A DNA stretch of 5,775 nucleotides from Candidatus Woesearchaeota archaeon (GTDB lineage Archaea > Nanobdellota > Nanobdellia > Woesearchaeales > GW2011-AR4), in assembly GCA_018303645.1 (NCBI GenBank), contig JAGVXR010000064.1, positions 1 to 5,775 of the forward strand, read 5' to 3'. The notes beneath the pieces are model-generated. The model searched no databases. It had not been told where the DNA came from and was given only the letters and a program-made list of their open reading frames with translations. Positions 1 through 4,800 of this stretch are shown piece after piece. The position numbers and the translations under genes are program-made. Within the stretch, counting starts at the first letter, position 1, and every line of letters starts with the position of its first letter.

Positions 1-306
1 TTCAGGCACATCATCCCATGAGTCGCTTTGCTTGTCAGTAGGCCTTAGGTAATAATAAATATCATCAAAATTTATTATGTTAAGATTTGCTCCCCACTGA
101 GGCATTGGCCTTCTGTAGAATTCTTCCAAAGACTTTAGCCTGAATTTCAGCATCCATTCCGGCTCGTTCTTTATCTTTGATATCTGCTCGACTATTTCTT
201 TTGACAGCCCTTTCTGCGACTTGAACACATATTCTTCCTTGTCATGAAAGCCGTACCTGCTGTAGTCCTTGTCAAAAACCTGTTCCGTGGCTGCTGTTGG
301 TGGCAT
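1..306 (-). CDS. sufB: SufB, Fe-S cluster assembly scaffold subunit (N-terminal part; runs off the left edge)
   Basis: SufB is the scaffold subunit of the cytosolic SufBC(D) complex, on which Fe-S clusters are built using the SufC ATPase. Reading the minus strand from the ATG at 306 gives 102 uninterrupted codons to the window edge. The translation carries the typical SufB N-terminal pattern: YGFHDKEEYVFKSQKGLS near residues 18-35, then a run like KNEPEWMLKFRLKSLEEF at about 46-63, then PMPQWGANL and DDIYYYLRPT at about 81-90. Full-length family members have roughly 460-470 residues, so about three quarters lies outside the window. The start is 13 nt after the stop of the upstream HTH regulator, so the two are very likely co-transcribed. 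No clear Shine-Dalgarno precedes this ATG. Whether sufC or sufD follows cannot be seen. Confidence 0.93.
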   Translation of the reverse strand, partial: MPPTAATEQVFDKDYSRYGFHDKEEYVFKSQKGLSKEIVEQISKIKNEPEWMLKFRLKSLEEFYRRPMPQWGANLNIINFDDIYYYLRPTDKQSDSWDDVPE

Positions 307-319
307 TTTTGTTAAAATT

Positions 320-718
320 TCAATCTGTCTTTATTGCTATCAAGCCTTCGTCAAAGCACACATTGCAGTTCTCAAGCTCTTTTGATTGCGAGCGGTGTAT
401 GTCGCACAAAATCTGCCTTACTTTTGTAAGGTTGCTTATCCTGTACATTTCTGCTATAACCCTCTGCCTGCTGTTTTTCTCAGCGGTAATTTTTGCGGCA
501 GACTTCCTCACTTCATTGATGACAGCATCGCTGAAAACAACTTCCTTTGCCCTTTTGTAGTGCTGGTACTGGGAGATTGCAGCCTCTGTCAATCCAAGTG
601 TCTTTGCCGTTTCTTTCTGGTTGAGCTTGTGCTCTTCTATGAAGATTCTGGCAAGCTCTCTCCTTATGGCTGGCAGAATATACCTGACTTCTATCTCCTG
701 CGGCATGGTTTCCTGCAT
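320..718 (-). CDS. XRE/COG2522-like HTH transcriptional regulator with C-terminal Cys/His cluster, upstream of sufB
   Basis: A 132-residue cytosolic DNA-binding protein. Residues about 5-22 form an amphipathic lead-in (PQEIEVRYILPAIRRELA), followed by a clear helix-turn-helix at about 32-52 (LNQKETAKTLGLTEAAISQY). This layout fits the archaeal COG2522 group of predicted regulators (family recognised from memory). The C-terminus has C105-x2-H108-x9-C118-x2-C121, a plausible Zn or Fe-S site. The gene lies 13 nt upstream of sufB on the same strand, so I infer that it controls Fe-S biogenesis and itself, as SufR and IscR do in bacteria without being homologous to them. Start choice: a TTG at 730 would lie inside a palindrome and above the expected transcript start. 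ATG 718 is 30 nt from the TATA centre and is chosen. ATG 706 (MPQEIEV, with an AGGA just upstream) is the alternative and would give 128 residues. Confidence 0.85.
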   Translation of the reverse strand: MQETMPQEIEVRYILPAIRRELARIFIEEHKLNQKETAKTLGLTEAAISQYQHYKRAKEVVFSDAVINEVRKSAAKITAEKNSRQRVIAEMYRISNLTKVRQILCDIHRSQSKELENCNVCFDEGLIAIKTD

Positions 719-723
719 ATTAG

Positions 724-737
724 TTAACAATTGTTAA
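724..737. promoter_or_regulatory. Perfect 14-bp palindrome TTAACAATTGTTAA, putative operator
   Basis: The sequence TTAACAATTGTTAA is its own reverse complement. It lies between the regulator's TATA box (745-752) and the regulator's ATG at 718, overlapping or abutting the expected transcript start near 722. Protein bound here would block polymerase loading, so an autoregulatory operator for the adjacent HTH dimer is the simplest reading. A half-site (TTAACAA on the minus strand, 309-315) lies just before the sufB start, but the heptamer also occurs elsewhere in this AT-rich window. Confidence 0.6.
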
Positions 738-744
738 GTTCTAG

Positions 745-752
745 TATTTAAA
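745..752 (-). promoter_or_regulatory. TATA box of the regulator-sufB unit
   Basis: The minus strand reads TTTAAATA, preceded by a purine-containing BRE-like stretch (GCAAAC). The centre is 30 nt upstream of ATG 718, predicting a transcript start near 722. It lies in the 50-nt gap behind the PAP2 gene, so the regulator need not depend on read-through. Confidence 0.65.
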
Positions 753-768
753 GTTTGCGGTGAGAAGC

Positions 769-1230
769 CTAAAATAAAGCATTAACAACAATATATACCA
801 CAAAACCAACAACAACTCCTCCTAAAACATCTTTCAAGTCATGTTTTTTAAGTTCTATTCTTGAGTAAGCAACCACAATAGCCAAGATTGTTATTAAAAT
901 TGTCAAAAAAATATTATTAAAATGCTTAATAAAAACCATGCTCAAAAAGGCAATTCTCGCTGAATGCAGGCTTGGAAAAGAAGATGCGTCAATTCTTTCT
1001 ATGTACGACTTATGCGGATACCTGCTTGGGCGCTCCTTGAAGTAAAAAGTCCTTATGGCTATTGCAATGGCTTGTATCAGGACAAGCCCTGCCAGCAGTT
1101 TTTTAAAAATAAAATAATCTTTCTGCAATAAAAAAAGCAGCAGTATGGTGCAGTAAATCCAGAGGCTGCCTAATGAAGTGATGTCCCTGTAAAAGTCATT
1201 ACTCTGCCTTTTGATGAATTCGGATGGCAT
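769..1230 (-). CDS. Small PAP2-superfamily membrane phosphatase
   Basis: A 153-residue integral membrane protein of the PAP2/acid phosphatase superfamily, which dephosphorylates lipid phosphates or polyprenyl diphosphates through a phospho-histidine intermediate. All three signature blocks are visible: R60-x6-R67-P68 (the usual first Lys is Arg), P86-S-L-H89 (PSGH with Leu for Gly), and S123-R124-x5-H130-x3-D134. H89, H130 and D134 are the expected catalytic residues. Hydrophobic segments lie at about 22-36, 45-62, 92-102, 106-122 and 135-152. The start is ATG 1230 rather than TTG 1281: a TATA box (1253-1260) sits 26 nt upstream of ATG 1230 and would fall inside the longer reading frame. It is small for the superfamily but has the full core. 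The substrate is unknown; undecaprenyl- or archaeal polyprenyl-diphosphate, or phosphatidic-acid-like archaeal lipids, are possible. The gene is transcribed away from the thiF-like gene. Confidence 0.87.
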   Translation of the reverse strand: MPSEFIKRQSNDFYRDITSLGSLWIYCTILLLFLLQKDYFIFKKLLAGLVLIQAIAIAIRTFYFKERPSRYPHKSYIERIDASSFPSLHSARIAFLSMVFIKHFNNIFLTILITILAIVVAYSRIELKKHDLKDVLGGVVVGFVVYIVVNALF

Positions 1231-1252
1231 TTTTTGATATTTTTTTGGTGAA

Positions 1253-1260
1253 TATTTAAA
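1253..1260 (-). promoter_or_regulatory. TATA box of the PAP2 phosphatase gene
   Basis: The minus strand reads TTTAAATA, with its centre 26 nt upstream of ATG 1230. The transcript should begin at, or within a base or two of, the start codon (leaderless). This box decides the start of the gene. Confidence 0.65.
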
Positions 1261-1284
1261 GCTTGTTGAAAATTTCCCCAAACC

Positions 1285-1292
1285 TTTAAAAT
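1285..1292 (+). promoter_or_regulatory. TATA box of the ThiF/HesA-like gene
   Basis: The plus strand reads TTTAAAAT, preceded by CCAAACC as a possible BRE. Its centre is 26 nt upstream of the ATG at 1315, with no Shine-Dalgarno between, predicting a leaderless mRNA. It is back to back with the PAP2 TATA box 25 bp away. Confidence 0.65.
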
Positions 1293-1314
1293 CATATTAA
1301 CTTATCTGTTTATT

Positions 1315-2337
1315 ATGCGCTACATACGCCAGGAAATCTTCAGGGAAATAGGAAAAGAAGGGCAGGAAAAACTGAAAAAAAGCACTATTGCAATTGTCGG
1401 CTTGGGAGCTTTAGGCACTAATTCTGCTGAATTGCTGGCAAGGGCTGGAATTGGAAAATTGTTGTTAATTGACAGGGATATTGTCGAGCTGTCAAATTTG
1501 CAAAGGCAAAGCTTGTTTGAAGAAAATGATGTTGGAAAGCCAAAAGCATTATCAGCAAAGGAGCATTTAAATAAAATTAACAATGAGGTTGAATTTGATG
1601 TTTTTGTTGATGATTTAAGTTATGATAATATCTACGATCTTATTCCAATAAAAAAATCCAATGATGAAAAAAATACTAATAAAAATAAAAAAAATATTAG
1701 CTTAATTTTAGACTGCACAGACAACCTTGAAACGAGGTTTTTAATAAATGATTATTGCATTAAAAATAAAATCCCTTTTATCTATTCCTCTGCTGTTGGA
1801 AGCAAGGGGTATGTTTTCAATGTAATACCAAATAAAACTCCTTGCTTAAGATGTTTTTTAAAAGAAGCAGCACAATTAGACACTTGCGAAACTGTTGGAG
1901 TTCTTAACACAATAACAAATTTGATTTCTTCTATTCAAGTAAATGAGGCAATAAAAATAATATTAAATAAGAATTACGAAAAAGATTTGTTATTTTTTGA
2001 CATTTGGAAAAATGAATTATTAAAAATTAATGTCAACAAAAATAAAAATTGCATTTGCTGTGCTAAAAATAATTTTGAATTTTTGAATGGGAAAAAACAT
2101 TCAAGGACGATTAAACTATGCGGCAACAATATTTATCAGATAAAAGCAAAAGCAATTGATTCAAAGCAATTCAATGACTTAAAAAACAAATTAAAAAAAA
2201 TCGGAAGGGTTATTGATTATGGCTATTGCATCAATTTTGAAAACAAGCTCACAATTTTTAATGACGGAAGAGCTTTGATAAAAGCGAAGGGTGAGAAAGA
2301 GGCTAAAACATTGTATTCAAAATTTGCCGGAAATTAA
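1315..2337 (+). CDS. ThiF/HesA/MoeB-family E1-like adenylyltransferase
   Basis: A 340-residue cytosolic E1-like enzyme of the kind that adenylates the C-terminal glycine of a ubiquitin-like sulfur carrier (ThiS, MoaD, or archaeal SAMP/Urm1-like protein). Visible motifs: G29-L-G-A-L-G34 in the Rossmann fold; D53-R-D, then VELSNLQRQ with R64; GKPKA with K77; DCTDN with D136. C191 in DTCETVGVL aligns with the ThiF catalytic cysteine. Zinc pairs are C177-x2-C180 and C246-x2-C249. Residues about 264-340 form an extra C-terminal domain with LCGNN and FNDGRALIKAKGE blocks, as in Bacillus-type ThiF proteins, which favours ThiF/HesA over plain MoeB. Residues 113-127 are a Lys/Asn-rich low-complexity insert. 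The gene is strikingly AT-rich. No ubiquitin-like partner, thiamine or molybdopterin gene is in view, so the pathway is left open. Its stop overlaps the converging deaminase stop by 4 nt. Confidence 0.88.
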   Translation: MRYIRQEIFREIGKEGQEKLKKSTIAIVGLGALGTNSAELLARAGIGKLLLIDRDIVELSNLQRQSLFEENDVGKPKALSAKEHLNKINNEVEFDVFVDDLSYDNIYDLIPIKKSNDEKNTNKNKKNISLILDCTDNLETRFLINDYCIKNKIPFIYSSAVGSKGYVFNVIPNKTPCLRCFLKEAAQLDTCETVGVLNTITNLISSIQVNEAIKIILNKNYEKDLLFFDIWKNELLKINVNKNKNCICCAKNNFEFLNGKKHSRTIKLCGNNIYQIKAKAIDSKQFNDLKNKLKKIGRVIDYGYCINFENKLTIFNDGRALIKAKGEKEAKTLYSKFAGN

Positions 2338-2771
2338 AGCTCTTCCTGCTTTACTGGAATGTGCACTAATTCAATCCCTAATCTCTTAGCAACATCAAAA
2401 ATCCTCTCATCCCTGTAGAATTCCCCGTAATAAATCTTTTTGATGCCGGTGTTTGCGAGCATCTTGAAGCATATCCAGCACGGGCTTGCAGTTATGTAAA
2501 CCTCGCCGCCCTCTATCCTGACGCCGTTTTTTGCAGCCTGCAGGACTGCGTTAGCCTCTGCATGAATTGTTGCAACGCAATGTCCATTCTCCATGAGATG
2601 CCCTACTTCATCGCAATGCGGCATTCCCCTTATGCTGCCGTTGTACCCAGTTGAAAGTATAGTCCTGTCCCTTGCAATGACAGCTCCCACATGCTTCCTG
2701 TCGCAGGTGCTTCTTGTTGCAACTTCCTTTGCAATGTTCATGAAATACTGCTCCCAGCTTACTCTTGTCAT
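2334..2771 (-). CDS. Deoxycytidylate (dCMP) deaminase, ComEB type
   Basis: A 145-residue zinc-dependent deaminase converting dCMP to dUMP, the precursor for thymidylate synthesis, in the cytosol. The zinc/catalytic site is complete: H70-A-E72 (HAEAN), where E72 is the proton shuttle, and P97-C98-W-I-C101. Family-typical flanks are present: SWEQYFMNIA at the N-terminus, RSTCDRKHVGAVI at about 20-32, STGYNGSIRGMPHCDE at 40-55 and GHCVATIHAE at 63-72, where C53, H64 and C65 are usually conserved in this group. Length is normal. The ATG overlaps the kinase stop as ATGA (2768-2771), so translation is probably coupled and the gene is third in the nrdR-kinase-deaminase operon. A housekeeping role in dNTP supply is the best reading; a cytidine or tRNA deaminase is unlikely given the dCMP-type flanks. 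Confidence 0.93.
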   Translation of the reverse strand: MTRVSWEQYFMNIAKEVATRSTCDRKHVGAVIARDRTILSTGYNGSIRGMPHCDEVGHLMENGHCVATIHAEANAVLQAAKNGVRIEGGEVYITASPCWICFKMLANTGIKKIYYGEFYRDERIFDVAKRLGIELVHIPVKQEEL

Positions 2772-3322
2772 TTCAGCTCCATTAATAATCTGTCCATCTT
2801 TTTATGCAACTCTTCCAACGTGCCGTCATTCACGACGACTTTTTTTGCCAATCCAAACGTTGCATCAAGCTGCTGATTGGTGTCGCTTTTTAAATTTTCC
2901 CTTTGCTCCTGCTTTTTGAAATCTTCCAAAGTCTTTGCATCTCCCACCCTGTTTCTTTCCCTTAATCTTTTGAATCTTAGTTTAATCGGAGCATCGATTC
3001 CGACAAGAACAAATCCATTATTTTTCATCAACTCTTTTGCCTCAAAAGGGCTTCTTATGCTGTCAATGACGAAGTTTTGGCTTTTGCTTAGTTGCTGCTT
3101 TATTTTCTTGTTGATTTGTTTTGCTAAATAATCCGGACCTTTATCTTTCCTTAACTCATTTCCTAATTTAATTAAATTATTGCGGGAATGCTCAAGCTTT
3201 CTTTTAGTCGCCTCTTCCCTTATGGTATCAGAAAGAGAATAGTAGATAAAATGTTTTTCTTTTAGATAAATTGCAACTTCGCCCTTGCCTGAAGCGTTTT
3301 TGCCTGTAAGTCCTATTATCAT
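2768..3322 (-). CDS. P-loop nucleotide kinase (dephospho-CoA-kinase/dNMP-kinase-like)
   Basis: A 184-residue P-loop kinase. Walker A is G7-K-N-A-S-G12-K13-G14. An LSDTIREE block at about 31-38 and GNELRKDKGPDYLA at 55-68 resemble the substrate-binding region of nucleoside monophosphate kinases. VIDSIRSPFEAKEL at 86-99 acts as the second acidic motif (D88), and D111-A-P precedes an Arg-rich LID (R117, R120, R122, R124, R126), followed by a QEQRE motif at 139-143. From memory, domains of this type occur fused to dCMP deaminase in some bacteria. Here the two are separate but overlap by 4 nt (ATGA), and the gene also overlaps nrdR by 4 nt. That context argues for a deoxynucleotide monophosphate kinase role. 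Dephospho-CoA kinase is the main alternative, since coaE neighbours nrdR in some Firmicutes. The exact substrate cannot be read from sequence. Confidence 0.78.
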   Translation of the reverse strand: MIIGLTGKNASGKGEVAIYLKEKHFIYYSLSDTIREEATKRKLEHSRNNLIKLGNELRKDKGPDYLAKQINKKIKQQLSKSQNFVIDSIRSPFEAKELMKNNGFVLVGIDAPIKLRFKRLRERNRVGDAKTLEDFKKQEQRENLKSDTNQQLDATFGLAKKVVVNDGTLEELHKKMDRLLMELK

Positions 3323-3771
3323 TTCTTAATCAGCTTCTCGAGCTCTTCCCCAAACCTTTCCAAGTCCTCAAATTCCCTGTAGACGGATGCAAACCTTATG
3401 TAGGCAACCTTGTCAAGAGTCTTCAGCTTTTTCATGACAAGCTCGCCAATGACCTTGCTTTCAACTTCAACAGAATCCCTTTTCCTCAAGTCAGACTCAA
3501 CCTCGTCAACAAGCTTTTCAACCTTATCCAGGCTTATGTCCCTTTTTTCGCAGGCTTTTAAAATGCCGTCGATAAGCTTTTTTCTCCCGAACCTTTCCCT
3601 CCTGCCGTCCTTCTTGACAACAATTATGTCAGCTTCCTCAACCCTTTCATAAGTTGTGAACCTTTTATTGCATTTCAGGCACTCCCTTCTCCGCCTTGTG
3701 ACTTCAAGGTTTTCAGTCTCTCTCGTATCGATGACTTGCGTTTCCTCATAATTGCAGTAAGGGCATTTCAT
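3319..3771 (-). CDS. nrdR: NrdR, ATP/dATP-responsive repressor of ribonucleotide reductase genes
   Basis: A 150-residue repressor, the normal NrdR length. The N-terminal zinc ribbon has C3-x2-C6 (MKCPYC) and C31-x2-C34 (ECLKC), with the conserved ID-TRE and RRRREC stretch between, followed by NKRFTTYERVE. The ATP-cone spans about 49-139 and includes VVKKDGRRERF at 51-61 and VAYIRFASVYREF at 122-134. In bacteria NrdR binds ATP and dATP and, when dATP is high, represses nrd genes through paired NrdR boxes. The start is ATG 3771 (MKCPYC), not the in-frame codon at 3825, because a TATA box lies 28 nt upstream of 3771 and family members begin there. It is the first gene of an operon with a nucleotide kinase and dCMP deaminase. 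NrdR is mainly bacterial and patchy in archaea. No convincing NrdR box was found near its own promoter. Confidence 0.95.
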   Translation of the reverse strand: MKCPYCNYEETQVIDTRETENLEVTRRRRECLKCNKRFTTYERVEEADIIVVKKDGRRERFGRKKLIDGILKACEKRDISLDKVEKLVDEVESDLRKRDSVEVESKVIGELVMKKLKTLDKVAYIRFASVYREFEDLERFGEELEKLIKK

Positions 3772-3795
3772 TTTGTTTTGGAGATGAATATACGG

Positions 3796-3803
3796 CATAT
3801 AAA
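3796..3803 (-). promoter_or_regulatory. TATA box of the nrdR-kinase-deaminase operon
   Basis: The minus strand reads TTTATATG, preceded by CCAAAACC as a possible BRE. Its centre is 28 nt upstream of ATG 3771, predicting a leaderless or nearly leaderless mRNA. This supports the shorter NrdR start. Confidence 0.65.
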
Positions 3804-3831
3804 GGTTTTGGAATAAAAAAACCAATAGTTA

Positions 3832-3839
3832 TTTAAAAT
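3832..3839 (+). promoter_or_regulatory. TATA box of the DUF1385 gene
   Basis: The plus strand reads TTTAAAAT, the same octamer as the thiF-like promoter. Its centre is about 24 nt upstream of ATG 3860, so the transcript should be leaderless. It is divergent from the nrdR promoter about 30 bp away. Confidence 0.62.
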
Positions 3840-3859
3840 ACTTGACAAAATAAAAAATT

Positions 3860-4771
3860 ATGCCAAATAAGCAAATCAGCATCGGCGGGCAGGCTGTTAT
3901 TGAAGGTGTCCTAATTCGCGGTCCCCGTAAATATGTTGTTGCGGTAAGGAAGGGCAAGCAAATAATAGCAAAAAAAGGCACAATCCCGAAGAAAAAACAC
4001 AAATTTCTCAGGCTGCCTTTTGTTCGCGGCTTTGTGAATCTAGTAGACATGCTAGTTATAGGAATAAAAGCATTGATGTGGTCGGCTGAGCAGGCTGCCC
4101 CAAAAGAGGAGAAAATAGGCAAGAACGAGCTTGCATTTACAATTTTCATCTCAATGGCCCTGGTTGTGGTGTTTTTCATAGCGCTGCCTTATTTTCTGAC
4201 AAGCCTTATGGGATTTACGGAAGAAAAAAAGCCGATATTGTTTAACCTTACAGACGGCATGATAAGAATTTTGATTTTTTTAGCCTACATTGTCGCCATT
4301 TCATTCTTAAAGGATGTAAAGGCATTGTTCCAGTACCATGGCGCCGAGCACAAGGCAATCCACTGCTACGAAAAAGGCAATAAGTTGAGCGCAGAAAACG
4401 TAAAAAAGTTCACAACTTTGCATCCGAGGTGCGGCACGTCATTCCTGCTGATAGTCTTTGTTGTGGGCATCTTCATTTTTTCCTTATTGCCTTCTGCAAT
4501 AATGCTGTACAATCCATATTTCATGGAGCTTAGCCACTGGCTCAGAAAAGGCATTTTACTGCCCCTGAGGATTTTGCTCATCCCCCTTATTGCCGGCATC
4601 TCTTACGAAATCCTGAAAATCAGCGACAAAAAGCAGAGTAATCCCATGTTTAAGCTGATTTCATTGCCGGGGCTATGGCTGCAGAAAATCACAACAAAAG
4701 AGCCAAGTAATAAGCAGATAGAAGTTGCTATATACTCCTTGAAGAAATTATTAGAAATAGAAAGAAAATAA
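3860..4771 (+). CDS. DUF1385 (YqhQ-family) membrane protein, predicted metal-dependent
   Basis: A 303-residue membrane protein of the DUF1385/YqhQ family (COG3872, described as a predicted metal-dependent enzyme, biochemical function unknown). The family signatures are all present: GGQAVIEGVLIRGP at 9-22, LPFVRGFVNLVDML at 52-65, FQYHGAEHKAIHCYE at 157-171, TLHPRCGTSFLL at 186-197, PLIAGISYEILK near 241-252 and a C-terminal PGLWLQKITTKEPSNKQIEV block. Membrane segments lie at about 92-117, 133-150, 195-215 and 232-250. H160, E163, H164, H188 and C191 are the clearest candidate metal ligands and flank the membrane. There is no signal peptide. Length is normal for the family. It is the only plus-strand gene between nrdR and the right end and appears monocistronic, ending at a bidirectional terminator. 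No function is inferred from neighbours. Confidence 0.92.
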   Translation: MPNKQISIGGQAVIEGVLIRGPRKYVVAVRKGKQIIAKKGTIPKKKHKFLRLPFVRGFVNLVDMLVIGIKALMWSAEQAAPKEEKIGKNELAFTIFISMALVVVFFIALPYFLTSLMGFTEEKKPILFNLTDGMIRILIFLAYIVAISFLKDVKALFQYHGAEHKAIHCYEKGNKLSAENVKKFTTLHPRCGTSFLLIVFVVGIFIFSLLPSAIMLYNPYFMELSHWLRKGILLPLRILLIPLIAGISYEILKISDKKQSNPMFKLISLPGLWLQKITTKEPSNKQIEVAIYSLKKLLEIERK

Positions 4772-4800
4772 AAAAAATAAAGAAGAATTACCTTCTTCTT
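4772..4800. terminator. Bidirectional terminator between DUF1385 and the basic repeat protein gene
   Basis: An 8-bp inverted repeat (AAGAAGAA at 4780-4787, TTCTTCTT at 4793-4800, 5-nt loop) separates the converging genes. On the minus strand it is followed by a T-rich run (TTTATTTTTTTTATTTTC); on the plus strand a pyrimidine-rich run (TTCTTCTTCTTTTTCTTCC) extends into the 3' end of the neighbouring gene. T-rich runs are the main archaeal termination signal. The left arm and loop overlap the stop and Lys/Arg codons of the minus-strand gene. Confidence 0.6.

Noticed and set aside
297..727. Plus-strand open frames opposite the regulator and sufB
   Set aside because: They are antisense to well-supported genes, lack promoters and have no recognisable domains; they are frame shadows.
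719..730. TTG at 730 as the regulator start
   Set aside because: It lies within the palindrome and upstream of the transcript start expected from the TATA box, while ATG 718 and 706 fit the promoter and family N-terminus.
1231..1281. TTG at 1281 as the PAP2 start
   Set aside because: The extension contains the TATA box at 1253-1260, and its translation adds nothing resembling the family.
2593..3131. Plus-strand open frames opposite the deaminase and kinase genes
   Set aside because: Hydrophobic, low-information translations typical of antisense frames; the minus-strand proteins have complete catalytic motifs.
2334..3322. Kinase plus deoxycytidylate deaminase as an anti-phage nucleotide-depletion system (AvcD/DCD-like)
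   Set aside because: The deaminase has the full housekeeping ComEB pattern, is a separate protein, and is co-transcribed with nrdR. There is no RNA antitoxin or other defence gene nearby.
3772..3859. NrdR boxes in the nrdR/DUF1385 divergent promoter
   Set aside because: Several TATATA-like stretches occur, but none has the flanking palindromic ACA/TGT arms or the paired spacing of known NrdR boxes.
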